64,000 nt of DNA from Oxytricha trifallax. Lineage: Eukaryota; Ciliophora; Spirotrichea; Sporadotrichida; Oxytrichidae. Below, piece by piece: positions 22,660 through 34,887 of the stretch. Where the stretch lies: contig ARYC01000671.1 in the NCBI GenBank assembly GCA_000711775.1, positions 62,001 through 126,000 of the forward strand. Reading direction: 5' to 3'. Each line of letters begins with the position of its first letter. The stretch's first letter is position 1. The position numbers and the translations under genes are program-made. The notes beneath the pieces are model-generated. The model was not told where the DNA came from. It saw nothing but the letters and a program-made list of their open reading frames with translations, and searched no databases.

Positions 22660-24020
22660 TTATACACTTCCACATTTAAAAAGATGTGTGTGTGTGTTAC
22701 AGAACTAATAAATTAATACCTATTTTTAGGTAGTGAGATTTGGAAGGCTTGGCAGCTGCATGAACTGTATTATTAGTATAATCGAAGCTATGTTTAAAGA
22801 GAGATGTTTTATTTTTAAATAGTTTATTAGAATAAATTCTAACTATGCATGCATATTAAACTTAATTTGTTTAAATAATATGAAGTAAGATGAATATAAA
22901 CACGAAATGTTATGTAAATATTTTTTTGGTTTTGAAATATACTTAATAGAACTTGGAAAGTTTAAATTTATATAGGTAATTTTAGTAATTTTATATTTTT
23001 TTTTATAAACTTTTGGAAAATTTGTCATTTCATAAAGGAATTAGGAATACAAAATATTATGTTCGATCTAATTCATTTTATGTAAAAATAAATGAAATTT
23101 AATATATTAGTTTAATTATTTATAAGTTTTTCAATAATTTTAATATAAAAATTATAAGTTTCTTTTACTTAATGAATGTAAAAAAAAAGATGAAATCATA
23201 TTTAATAGTCTACATAATTTTACATTTAAAATTTATATGATTTTTTTTCAAAATAAAAAATTAAGAATCTTAATAAATTAAAAATTTACGATGTGATTTT
23301 CTTTATAATACAGTTTGATTTTCTTTTATTTTTAATTGAGACATACACAGTAGTATTTAAATATATATATATTAATAGGTAAATTTATTATACATATTTA
23401 GTAAATTTATAATTTATAGAAGCTAATTTACAGATTTAAGAACTAATATATTATATAGTTTAAATAAGCAAAATATTTATTTTATATTTCAATTCTTAAA
23501 AAGTATATTTTTACAATAACCTATTCAAGATTATAATTTTTTACAAATTAGAAAAATTATTTTAATATTAGTAATATTTAAATAAATACAAATAAAATGT
23601 TTATTGTCGTCTTTTTTTCAAATGAAAATAATTCAATATTTCTATAGGATCAAACTATATCTAAGGTTTGGATTATAATTACTTTCTTAACCTGAGATTC
23701 TACTATTAAATATTGAATGGTTGTGAATTTAAGATTTATAAATTCATAAGTTATAAATATTTATAACAGAAATTAAAAATTTCATCTTTAAATAACATAT
23801 ATATATATAAAAATTATTCTATATTAATCAGAACTAACTAAAGGAATCGCTTCTACTTTTTCACATTAAAAAATATAATTTATAAATTAATAGCCCAATT
23901 TTAAATTTATCAACATTCCTTAAACACAATAAATTTACGTCAGACTCTACCTACTAATATTAATATTCCTGACACAGAATTGTCTAGGAATTTTGATCGC
24001 AAATTTGATTTAATGTATTG
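22660..24020. other. AT-rich interval, no gene seen
   Basis: Homopolymer-rich AT DNA with a short GT microsatellite at about 22,686-22,698. No convincing frame. Confidence 0.45.
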
Positions 24021-24026
24021 CGAAAA

Positions 24027-24306
24027 TAGTGGCAGTTGAGTATTTCTGATCACTATTATTTTTAAAAAAAAACAGGTTTAGGTTTGTTGTTGTTATAGTT
24101 ATTGTTGTTGTTATTGTTATAGTTATTGTTGTAATTTATAATTAAATAGTTAGTTTTAAAAGTGATTATTATTGTGTTAGTTAAGAGACCGAAATACTGA
24201 TGTCTAAAATTCATATTTTTTTTGAATAACGTAAGCCATTTTCGTGATATTTTAAATTGATTTCTAAAAAAAAATTAATATTCAAATCTAATATTGGAAT
24301 AATATT
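24027..24306 (+). repeat. Dispersed repeat D, copy 2
   Basis: Starts at GTGGCAGTTGAG, followed within 60 bp by a (TTG/TTA)n run at about 24,083-24,133 and ending CTAATATTGGAATAAT. Aligns along its length with 57,712-57,990 and with 1-219. Confidence 0.6.
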
Positions 24307-24309
24307 TTT

Positions 24310-25540
24310 ATTTATAATTATTTAAACAAACTAATTTTAGATAGTAAGAAACTGCCCCAAGGAAAATATATCAAAATAAACTATGGACATTAATTAAATC
24401 CCATAAAAAAGCAGTTTAATTAAGTATTTTTGGGATATTAGTGTAATATCTTCGCATATAGTAAAAAGCAAAAGTGAAATTAAGTATAAATATAAGTAAT
24501 TGTCATCAAAATGAAAAATTAATATAATCTATCATATAATTTAATTTGAAAAAAAGTAAAATAAAATATAATAAAAATTATAATTTTAAATAAAAAATTT
24601 ATTTTCTAATTTTTAAAAAGCACTTAATGTAAATTAATGAAACTAGCATAGTTTAGAGCTAATTTAACATATTATTTTTATAAATTTAGTTAAATCTATA
24701 AAACAACATGAAGCTTTTTTATAAACTTAAGAGCTTAAAGATTTCATCCCAAAAAATAATTTACAAAAGAAAAGTATTCGCTAAAGGAAGAAAGTAATTG
24801 AAATTAAAAATTCAATATTAAAGTAAAATAATTTCATATGAAATAAGATCTATTGCATGAAGGAAATGCCTTCCAATTAAATCATTCATAAGTTGTTTTG
24901 ATCAATGCTCTTATTTAAATAAATAGTACTAAGAACATTATTATTTTGATTAAGATATTAAACTGATGCAATATTTAATAGGAAGCATATAATGGATTAA
25001 TGATGATAGAGTTAAAAATGACAGAGATAATTTTATGAAATTAATAAAATCTAGTCCTTACTATCATCCTAGACATTTAATTTATTGAGTAATTATATAT
25101 CTGCTGATAACTTGCCAGTTCCCATAAACTAAAATAAATTTATAGAATGAAATGGAAAAATTTATATTTTTTATATCTTAAAACTTCTTCTTTAAGTTAA
25201 TGTATTTGAGGTACATTTGGGCCTCTAAATAAATAACTCTAAAAGTTACTGCTTTATCATATGATACATCACTTAAAGATTGATGTTATAGACATCATAA
25301 AAGTGGTGCAAAGATGTCAGCAATTATAATACTATAGTTTTAGCTCCAAATGCAAATTTTTGTTCATAAATCTACTTGGGAATAAATAAATATGTCTACA
25401 TGCACTATGAGTCTTTAGATTTTTTTTTCTATATTCATTTTACTTATTGTTTTTAAAACTAGATTTCTTCTCTTAAAGCTTGCCCTACAACAAAGTTCAT
25501 ATTAATGGGTATTATAAATTTTGTAATCTCTTTTACTAAA
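24310..25540. other. AT-rich interval, no gene seen
   Basis: No protein-like frame or repeat recognised in about 1.2 kb. Confidence 0.4.
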
Positions 25541-25542
25541 TT

Positions 25543-25858
25543 CATGAATAAATAATAAAATACATTAAAAATGGTGAATTTTAAAAATAAGAATACAAAA
25601 CTAATCATTTAAATAAGTAACTGCAACTAATTAGAATAGTATTGAGATCAAATTATATCCCTAATTACTTAACTTCCTTTTATTTAAATTAACATTATGT
25701 GATTATTTATTACTAATTCCAACTGTGATTAATTAATTTGAGTGAGTTAATATTTAATATTATTTATTTCTCGAATTCAGTTCTTATCTATTGCAGTGTT
25801 CCAAGTTGTTGCAGTAGCCACTGCTAAAAGATATCTTCACTGTGTCTTCAGGATATAT
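25543..25858 (+). repeat. Left arm of the 6.2 kb inverted-repeat unit
   Basis: Inverted partner of 31,398-31,730. The similarity stops at ...GTGTCTTCAGGATAT, just before the coding frame of the enclosed gene. Confidence 0.65.
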
Positions 25859-25859
25859 T

Positions 25860-28800
25860 TTTCAAAAAGGTTGAATACTAAAAAGGCAAAACACTGCTGC
25901 TTATGTAAATCCTCTATTTCAATCGCTACTAATCCTAAATTAAAAAACTAACTGTTAGATAGGCAAATGATTAGATCATATCACTACATGATAAAAATAA
26001 GCTTGGATCTGAAATTAATATATACCTTAAAACTGATGAATTGTATAATATCCCAAAATCCACAAAATTTAACAAAATAAATGAAGCTTTCAACACTGTA
26101 AAGAAGCTAAGTGTTGGAAATTTAACTCAGAATGAACTGACTTCCATAAGTTTAAATAGAATTCTTAATATTAAGAAGCTCAGTTTCATTCGTTAATCTC
26201 ATCTTTTTAAGTAATATTTCCTTTTTGCTTATTAGTATATTTAGATGATTATGAAATAAAAATGAAAACAAAAGATTAACATATTTGTGGGAAATTTAGC
26301 ATAGACTTTTTGAATTTAAAGTGAATTAAAAAACATTTTTCGTTAAAAATTTCTATAGAAAGTGATTTTCCATCTCTGAGGAAAACTGTTGAGATTAAAG
26401 AGTCCTCTAAGCTTTAGAATGGATAATTCAGCATTAATAACTGACTGGATGAATTATGGTATAATTTTGCAATATGATTGTACAGTTTAATTAATATCAC
26501 ATACAAGGGAGATATCTACATTGATAACATAGTAGTAAAAGGAGATAGAAATTTCATAGTATAGCTTCCTCATTTTTTTTTTTTTAAAGAGTGTCACTTA
26601 ATAATACAACAGTCTAAAATTAAACTTTCAGATCTTATTCTTCAAAAGAGATGGAAATTTTTAATAGTTAATAGTCGACACCCCATAAATCTGCACCGCT
26701 GTCTCAGCAGATAATTTATTCTAAACCATGATTTTCAGAAATATATAAATCACATCAGATATTCAAATAAGTGATCCGGGTCTATAGTATTCATATGCAT
26801 GCGCTTAGAAATATGATCTGAATAAAGAAGAAATTTTTGCATTTTTAAAATATTATGGCTGAAAATGCTAATTCTTTCATTTCATTTATTATATTTAGTA
26901 GTGGAAGCTTAAATATTACAATAGCAAATTATACTTAGAAAAATGTAACTAAAGGCCCTATCTAAACATATTAGCTCTAATTTATTGGAAGTCAAACAAG
27001 CATTCTTTATCTTTGAGATGTGTTGTTTATAAACTCCAATGTAGAGGCAAAGAGCTGTAATAATAATTGAGTTACACAAAAACTGGAGAATTGAAAACAT
27101 TAAAATTATTAACAGTAATTGTAAGTACAAATAATATTAATGTTTCTCTTTAACTAATCTCTTTTTTATTTGTCATTTTTTAAATAATTCTTCTCTCTAG
27201 AATCAAATAATACAAATAAATATTGTTTCATTAAGAGTGCAAGTATTCCTAGAACTGGAACTTAAGTTTTTAAAATTATTTTATTTTCAGGGAAAAATAA
27301 TTACTCTAATCAAAGTAAGCTTTTTTATAATAAAGCTTTTAGTGATTCAATAAGATTAATCTATAATAAAATTTTTATTACTAATTCGAAATGTTTCAAA
27401 TGAAAGTAAGAATATACATAATTATTAAATGTAAATCTATAGAAATGAATTCATAAACAAGTTATATAATAAATCTAAAGAATTAAATTTTTTCAATGGA
27501 AAATACAACATTCGATGAATTAATCTATAATACAGATATGAAGGTTGACTCACAAATCATTCGATATGATGAACTTAGTGAAATGAGAAATCGCCCAATT
27601 GAGAACTCAACCTTCAAAAATGTCAAAATGAAAAAATTGTCAGGTTACCTTCTTTCTATTTGGTGGATTTAAAATCTTGGCATATAAAACTTGAACCAAT
27701 TTTATGTGATATACTTAATCAATTTGAACATAATGAACAACAATATCACATGAGAATAAGCAATCATAGAAATAAATTAATTCATAAACATTGGCAAAAA
27801 TCACAAATTATTATAAGCAAGAGCACATTCTAACATTTTCACATCTGGAGGTGCCTTAGTTAGAGTAACACAAAACAAAAAAAATCCTATAATAATAGAG
27901 AGCTTTTATTAACGGAAAGATTTTTGGTATAATTCATATTTAACCTGGTGATGTAAAATGAAAAATTTACCTCTAAATTTTGAAATTAATAATTGAAAGG
28001 TTGCTAACGATTTCCTAATAACTGTGTCATTTATCAAATTAAACACAAACTCAAGATTATTCATTAGAGATTAAATTTTTAATATAATCTTGTCAAAATT
28101 AAGACGTAGTGTACTGTTTGCTGATTATCAAAATGTTGAAGTTTAGATCTATAACTCTAATTTTGCATATAACTATACATAAGATAATGAAGTATTTTTG
28201 TTAACTAAGGAAGTTCATTACTGATAGACTCTTCAATAATGATTGAAAATCTTGCTTTATTTGGAGTAATAGCAGCTGTTTAAAATTTATGCAGAATGAC
28301 AGTGTAAAATTCTATAATCTAAAATAAAAAAGGTGTCTTTAAAAAGGTGGCCTGATTTTAAAAAACATACATTTTAATGCCCCATTTTTTTGTTGAACTC
28401 ATATAAATTGCCTCTAAATTTGAAAACTGTACTTTCATAAACAATCAAATCATGAATATTTCATGGATTACAGAATAGGTTATTATGTTTTGGAAAATTA
28501 CACCTCATTTACTAACTTCCCTTCAGAAAATGTATATATAATATGCGAGTGCAGTTACTGTTTAGGATGATTTGAAATATCAAATATCTTTAAACAAATC
28601 TTAATAACTAATAATTAACTCTAGAGCACAAGACTAACTTAATTTTCTCATCTCATACATAGGCATGTTGACTATTCAAGATAGTAAATTTGAAAATTTG
28701 CATTCTAAAAGAAGGATGAATCATTCTTAAGTGAGTTCCAGAGTTAAATACAATTTTAGAATATTTTCTTCTCCAACTGCACTTATCAATAAAGAGATTC

Positions 28801-31390
28801 TATACATAAACAATCAATTATAGAAACTAATCTAAACTCGAATATTTAAATAAACTTCACAGAATTTGAAAATTATGCTGCTTAAGTGTTTGATTCTACA
28901 AATTCTAACATAAATTTAACTTTCTACAATAAAAAATCAAACTTATTTAGACTCAACCGATAAGATAATAAATTGGATTCTGTAAATTTAACAATTAACA
29001 ACACTATTTTCATCATCAGTTGGTTTGATATAGTTTACAAGATGCAAAAGAGATACAATAGAAAACACTATAATCTAAGAAATTAGTAAAAAATATTTTT
29101 ATATTTAGAAATTTTCAATTAGCTTAACTTCATCTGAAATAAGTTGTCAAAGAAATGATTATATAAAGCGAATAAATTGAAATAAGAAGGTTGATTAAAA
29201 TTAAATGCAAAATATTTACAGTTAGATCATCAGTAAGAAGTCTTGAATAGTCTTAATTTCCCTGTCTTCTTCCTCAATTTGTTATTGATCATCAACTTTT
29301 GTAGCCATTGAAACTTCGAAGGATATTCACATTAAGACACTGATCTTTCCGACGTCAAAAATATCTAAGCTACTGATGCTGAAGCTGCAACCTCGTCCAC
29401 TTCTCTGTTTAACACTTCCTTGCTGGAGATGCTGTGGGCTTAGAGGTTCCATATTGTTAAGCCGAAATTTTTTAATTTGTGATGTTTAATATATAAAATT
29501 AACACAGGCTTAATTAAAATATATTAGTTTTAAATTAATTAAGACTTATCAGATTACTTTTCTTCAAACTTAAACCTATTAGTAGAAATTTTAATTTTTT
29601 ATCATATAAACTTAAAATGTTTAAATTTGTTAATTTTATATATTAAACATCAAAAATTAAAAAATCTCGGCTAAACAATATGGAACCTCTAAGCCCTCAG
29701 CATCTCCAGCAAGGCAGTGTTAAACAGAGAAGTGGTCGAGGTTGCAGCTTCAGCATCAGTAGCTTAGATATTTTTGACTTCGGAAAGATCAGTGTCTTAA
29801 TGTGAATATTCTTCGAAGTTTCAATAACTACAGAAGTTGATGATCAAGAACAAATTGAGGAAGAAGACTGTGAAATTAAGACTATTCAAGATTTCTTACT
29901 GATGATCTAACTGTAAATATTTTGCATTTGATTTTAATCAATCTTTTTATTTTAATTTATTCGTTTTTTAAGAAAGCGATTTACTAATTCAAAACAGGGC
30001 TTTAATAGTATAATAATCTAATTGAATATCGTTAAGATCAAATCTCACTAACTGTTTTAGTAAGTATTCAGTAGGAGCTATCTTTATCAGTAATTCTAAT
30101 TACTCTTCGACTAGTTCTATCTTACATATAACAGAGCTAAAATGAGTGGTGTAATACGATTTGAATGCTCCAATTTTAAGGTTTAATATTAAATGAACTT
30201 TTTTTATAGTATAACTGTGCTAGCAGAATATGACTGAGGATGTGTACATTGGAAATATAACTGTAATTAAGGGTGGAGCTTTCACATATATTAAATATAG
30301 ACCTAAATGATTGGGGTTTACTTTTCATTAGATAACTATGTACCTTATTGATATATTTTTCAGGATGTCCTTATGGAGTCAAACTTGCTTTTGATTATGG
30401 ATATGGTGGCATTTTATGTTATTCCTGCATTCTTGAAGATCATTTGTAGTTTACAAGAATTTGAAATCATGAATGTGGTATCTACCCATCAAAGTCTTCT
30501 AATTTACTTTACATTTAAGATGTATTTTTGGCTTAGTAATTGATTCAAATTACTCTTGTGGGTCAACCATTTCCATATTATGACTTCAGCCTTATCTTTT
30601 AATTAAAATTGGCCTGTATATATATATATATATATAGAAATTCCTTGGTATCTACTCAGCAGTGGGAGAAACAGCTGAGAGTTTTATTTCATTTGATTGC
30701 TTTTTGCAAGAAACAGGATTTAAGCTGAACTTATTATTTTAAAATGCTTGTAATTATAGTACTTCCTTTTGCTCTAAGTATCATATTTCCAATGTTTTTC
30801 TTTCTTAAGAAGTTGATCTTTGGAACATCATTTTTACTATTTTAAAAACAGCTTATAGTATCATACACTGTCCTACTTTTGCAGTTCATCCAATAATAAC
30901 TAGAATTACTTCGAAATTATTTATTTATATGGAGTTAGATAAGGAATAGTATTTCCTTTAACTGACTTAGAAATAAAATGCTGGGATGGACCTTATTTGA
31001 CTTGGAGCATGGTAATAAAAATTTCAGGCTTTATTTTATGGGTAATTGGCATTGCAGCTTAGGGATTCGTTTATTTAAAAAGAAACTAGCAAATACTAAA
31101 TAATCCTATATTCTTTGAGAAATATAAAATGATGTACTAAGGCCTCAAGATAAAGTACTGCTACTAGGAATTTGCAAAAATTCTAAGAAAAATGTTTTTT
31201 AAATTCTGTTAATGTGTTTCCTAATCTATACCCTAATATTTTCAAAGCTTTAATAAGTATTTTAACTATAAGCATCTATATAAGAGTTCAATGGAATATA
31301 TAACCTTATAATAATCCAGTCATAAATTAGTTAAGAGAAATTATGACATCAATAATATTCTTTTTTGGGGCCCTGTTCTTTGTAAATAAT
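25860..31390 (+). pseudogene. Beta-helix (pectin-lyase-like) ciliate surface protein gene, in segments
   Basis: Plus-strand segments in order: 25,862-26,240 (KGKTLLLMQILYFNRYQ...; KINEAFNTVKKLSVGNLTQN), 26,360-26,570 (ITYKGDIYIDNIVVKGD), 26,860-27,130, 27,497-27,684 (RPIENSTFKNVKMKKLSGY), 27,830-27,950 (NIFTSGGALVRVTQNKK), 28,660-29,130 (NLTINNTIFIISWFDIVYK), then after the palindrome 30,050-30,160 (KYSVGAIFISNSNYSSTSS), 30,220-30,290, 30,363-30,600 (GCPYGVKLAFDYGYGGILCY) and 30,960-31,390 (multi-pass end; LNNPIFFEKYKMMYQGLKIK). Repeats of the type NSTF/GGAL are typical of right-handed beta-helices. A Cys-rich stretch and a membrane domain with KYGxxYxxxK at the C-terminus match large ciliate surface proteins. 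Several in-frame TGA codons (for example near 26,440 and 30,460) argue that this copy is decayed. Confidence 0.55.
29158..29950. repeat. Large palindrome (arms about 310 bp, loop about 160 bp)
   Basis: Left arm about 29,168-29,485 and right arm about 29,625-29,946 are inverted copies at roughly 95 % by eye, starting CGAATAAATT and ending AATTTATTCG. The arms are richer in G and C than the flanks. The plus-strand reading of the right arm includes EVDDQEQIEEEDCEIKTIQD. It splits the beta-helix gene, whose coding resumes on the far side. Confidence 0.8.
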
Positions 31391-31397
31391 ATTGAAG

Positions 31398-31730
31398 AAG
31401 ATATCCTGAAGATACCCTGAAGACACAGTGAAGATATCTTTTTAGCGGTGGCTACTGCAACAACTTGGAACACTGCAATAGATAAGAATTGAGTTCGAGA
31501 AATAAATAATATTAAATACTAACTCACTTCAAATTAATTAATCACAGTTGGAATTACTAATAAATAATCACATTATGATAATTTAAATAAAGGAAGTTAA
31601 GTAATTAGGGATATAATTTGATCTCAAAGCTATTCTAATTAGTGGCAGTTACTTATTTAAATGATTAGTTTTGTATTCTTATTTTTAAAATTCACCATTT
31701 TAAATGTATTTTATTAATATTTAGAACTAT
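31398..31730 (-). repeat. Right arm of the 6.2 kb inverted-repeat unit
   Basis: Inverted partner of 25,543-25,858. Includes AGTGGCAGTTACTTATTT near its outer end (about 31,640). Confidence 0.65.
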
Positions 31731-31747
31731 TTGTCACTTTCAATTAA

Positions 31748-32096
31748 ATTTACTTCTATTTCAAAGATATATAGCAGAATCTGGTTTGATATAAAGTTAT
31801 AATTGTAAGCGTCCTATAGATGAATAATAGCATTTGCTGCTCCTAAATCCAAAATTCATTGATTTAATCCTTACTTCTTTTTTCCTTAAGCAGAGATACT
31901 CTATCTCTTCTAGCACTTAGATTTCACAGTTTCATGGATACCAATAAACAAGTTCCTCATTCCCAACTTATTTAAAGATTGAAATTTTTATGGAAGATTG
32001 GCAAATATCTAGATTACTCATAAAATTGAAAAAGAGGTTTGCTAATGAAATGCCAGAGAAGCTATGCATCTCTATCATCATTATTTGAATTGTCTA
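31748..32096 (+). CDS. Open frame just outside the inverted-repeat unit
   Basis: About 115 codons without TGA, including YNCKRPIDEQQHLLLLNPKF and LIKLKKRFANEMPEKLC. A second frame over the same DNA (ILYLFQHLDFTVSWIPINKF) resembles the membrane part of the beta-helix proteins. The permissive code makes both look plausible, so the frame is undecided. It could be a remnant of a second surface-protein copy. Confidence 0.3.
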
Positions 32097-32099
32097 AAT

Positions 32100-33300
32100 A
32101 CTTTCAAATCTTTACTTTTATTTTATTATGAAGTGTTGTCATTTTATTCATGAAGATTCATTCATGTTCTTTTTTAAATTAAAATAAAAATATTGATAAA
32201 TCCTTTTGAGTGTCTATAATATAAGAAGTACTATTAAAAATTAAAATTGAGAAAAAATACAATAAAATATTATAAAAAAATATTATAGGGATATTAAAAT
32301 TGCAAGTAATTTTGAAACAATTGGTAGTTATTAAAGAAATATTAGGAAAATGTATCTGCATTTTTCATTAATTTATCTGAAATAAATCCCTTCGATTTCT
32401 TCTTTTTTACAATTAATTTAGCATAGATATTTGAATTAATATTAAATACTTTAGTAATTTGAAGATGTGTTTAAATATTTTAGTTACGGATTGTAAAACA
32501 TGGCTTCGTTAATAATCAGCTGATTATAAAAATATATTATTATAAATTTTAACCTATAAATATAAATATTAGTAAAAATTTCTGGGAAATAGCAAATGTT
32601 ACAAAAATAATAAAATTAATTTTATTATGATATTTTTTACTTTATTATTGGAAGTAGAAAAATGCTTTGGATAAAACTAATCTTGGAAGCCTTTTGGATT
32701 TATCAGAGGATTGAAAGTCAACTTACTTAACTATTACAAGGCAATAATCACAGTTTAAGAAACAAAAAAAATCATTTTAGATTTTACCATATCATATGAT
32801 TGCCTAATATTCACAATTTGATTGGTACAATTATTGGTAGATATAAATTCACTAATAATAATTTAATTTTTCTTACTTCAAATAAATAATTAAAACAAGT
32901 AACTTTCAATTATTATTTACCAATATAAAAATTTTGATTAAATTAAAGTAAATTATAACACATAGAATTATTTTTATTTCATCAAATTTAATAAAATATA
33001 TAGATTTTGATGATATTAATAATATCGAAAAATTAGTAAGATAAGAATACAAAAACATTAAATTATTTTAGCAATTACCACTGCAACAAATGTGAGAGCT
33101 TATATTTTATAAAGGTACCGATGTACGAATTATACGAATAAAATGTTTGCTTTTTATATATAGTACATACGAGATAAAAAGAGGTGCATTAACTATTAGG
33201 CAATTACCTGGTAGCAAGAAATATCATTCTTAATAATTAAATATCTAAAATAATGAAGTGGAGCCGTTCATGCTGCTAGGTTGTGATTACTTTAAATGTC
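32100..33300. other. AT-rich interval, no gene seen
   Basis: No convincing frame; long A and T runs. Confidence 0.45.
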
Positions 33301-33322
33301 ATTCCGTTTCGGTATAGATTGA

Positions 33323-33574
33323 GAGCGCTAAAAGAGTGGCTTTCTTCATGAGAATTATTTTTGTGAATCTGTTGATGAGAGAGTTGAGCACCGCTTTAAT
33401 AAAGACATTACCTTGTACATAAATTCAAATTGCAAAGTAATATGGGAAGCAATCGCAAGACGAATGGGTGATTGCTTGAGAAAGCAAGAAGCAATAATCG
33501 CTGATGCGTCTACTCTTAATGCTGAATATACTTCAGAGAAGACAATCGATTTGGAATATGAAGAACTAGAATGA
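33323..33574 (+). CDS. C-terminal coding segment of an unrecognised host gene
   Basis: 83 codons and a terminal TGA (33,572-33,574). Reads SGFLHENYFCESVDERVEHR, then LYINSNCKVIWEAIARRMGD, CLRKQEAIIADASTLNAEYT and ends DLEYEELE. Composition is clearly protein-like, with few Asn/Ile/Lys codon biases of spacer DNA. The frame is closed upstream by a TGA at 33,320, so the 5' junction is probably an IES or intron boundary at about 33,320-33,340. No family recognised. Confidence 0.55.
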
Positions 33575-34074
33575 TCTTGCATCTAAAAAATAGCCAAATA
33601 GTTGAATGTACTACTTTACATCTCTTATATGCTTTATATTAAAATCATTTTATTTGTATCATTAGTACCTTGGTATCTTTTATAAATATAAACCTCCCTA
33701 ATTAAATTGCATTGTTTTAGATTGGTACAGTGTAAAAGTTAGCAAAATTACAATTAATTTAGTGAATTAATGTACTAATCGCACAAAAAGATTTTCTACT
33801 GTTTTAAATTAAATCACAACTTTTAATATTAAACTGCTTCTAAAGTAGATTGAATCCAAATTAAAATTACGATTAAAAGTTTCACAAATCAGTGGCAGTT
33901 ATAATTAATAATAATAGTAGTGGTAGTAGTGAATCGCTTAAGGCAAGGGAAATTAAAAAAAAGATCAAAATTTAATTAGAGATCTCTAATATATAATAAT
34001 CAGTATTAATCATTACTAATATATGCATAATAATAAGGGGCCATAAATTATTAAAGATGGCATTAGGATTTTTA

Positions 34075-34185
34075 GAAGTACTTACCTACCCTACTTTTTT
34101 TGGTACTCCTGATTACATTGCTCCAGAAGTTGTGCATGCAACATTTATTCTTCCAACGACTGAATGAGTAGTAGCTCAATATGTG
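34075..34185 (+). pseudogene. AGC-kinase activation-segment fragment
   Basis: Reads LTYPTFFGTPDYIAPEVVHA. The (V/F)GTPDYIAPEV motif is the end of the activation segment of AGC-family kinases (NDR, PKA, S6K types). No other kinase subdomain is visible next to it, so it is a single MDS or a decayed scrap. It differs from the TBE kinase (GTPGYFPE) and lies about 110 bp left of the helicase element. Confidence 0.5.
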
Positions 34186-34289
34186 TTTTTAGAATTTTTC
34201 CAAATTTTTGCTTCCATCATTTGCATTCATATGACAAAGTCGTAGTTTTGTGTTCCTCGTCGCTCAACATATATTATTATTATTAATTA

Positions 34290-34620
34290 TTGCTAAAATA
34301 CATAAGATTAGGAAATCATAGAAATACAAATTCAATTTAATATTCTGAATAATTGCAACTGCCACTGATCATATTAAGTTTAAGAAAAAATTTGATTAAA
34401 CACATTTTTAATTTAACTTTTAATTATTATAAATAATTAAGACCAAATCGTACAATTTGTACATTATACTATTTGATATTTAAAAGTTTTAATTAATTAA
34501 GGTGTACTTTTGAAATCGTACAATTTGTACATTATAGAGTTTAGAATTAATGTTTTTTTTTTTAAAAATAAGATTGTACAAAATGAAGATAGGACTACAG
34601 ATTAATTTATATAATAATGA
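34290..34620 (+). repeat. Left inverted repeat of the helicase element
   Basis: Inverted partner of 40,270-40,585. Starts near TTGCTAAAATACATAAGATTAG and contains a doubled TCGTACAATTTGTACATTAT motif about 80 bp apart. Confidence 0.7.
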
Positions 34621-34724
34621 GCATATTTATAGTAATTAATTAAGCAACTTTAATTGATAAATGCACTTAATCATTATTCTTTATGTATTTTCTCGTTTCT
34701 ATCATCCACATCGGTGTCGTAAGC

Positions 34725-34727
34725 ATT
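34725..34727 (+). other. ATT target-site duplication, left of TBE A
   Basis: ATT flanks the telomere-like tip here and again at 38,875-38,877. TBEs are known to duplicate a 3 bp ANT target. Confidence 0.8.
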
Positions 34728-34834
34728 CAAAACCCCAAAACCCCTGAAGTTGTTTGATTGAGTTTTTGATTGATGAAAGTAGACTATTAACGCATGCTTC
34801 ATTAGGGTTTTAATAGGTTTATGTAGGGGTTTAG
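34728..34834 (+). repeat. TBE A left terminal inverted repeat
   Basis: Starts with the 17 bp telomere-like tip, then TGAAGTTGTTTGATTGAG, and extends to about TATGTAGGGGTTTA. Inverse copy at 38,768-38,874. Confidence 0.9.
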
Positions 34835-34887
34835 GGTTATAATGTAATATAAATTAGTGTGTAATGCAAGTGTTTTATATTTATTAT

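Larger units (their letters stand above)
25543..31730. mobile_element. 6.2 kb unit with terminal inverted repeats of about 300 bp enclosing a surface-protein gene
   Basis: The left arm (about 25,543-25,858) and right arm (about 31,398-31,730) are inverted copies of one another with a few mismatches. Both contain, for instance, GTTCCAAGTTGTTGCAGTAG and ATCACAGTTGGAATTA in opposite directions. The outer part of the right arm holds AGTGGCAGTT. Between the arms lie a plus-strand beta-helix gene and a 0.8 kb palindrome. No transposase was recognised inside, so the unit is either a non-autonomous element that captured a gene or a host locus with flanking inverted duplication. Confidence 0.6.

Noticed and set aside
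22843-23028. Minus-strand ORF rich in Lys, Ile and Tyr
   Set aside because: Composition is that of spacer DNA in this genome.
32179-32361. Minus-strand hydrophobic ORF
   Set aside because: Rich in Ile, Phe, Asn and Tyr as expected of random AT-rich DNA; no support from flanks.
34728-34744. CCCCAAAA repeats as a chromosome end or telomere
   Set aside because: The repeat is only 17 bp, occurs in inverse form at the other end of a 4.15 kb unit, is flanked by ATT duplications and lies inside continuous DNA: it is a TBE tip.
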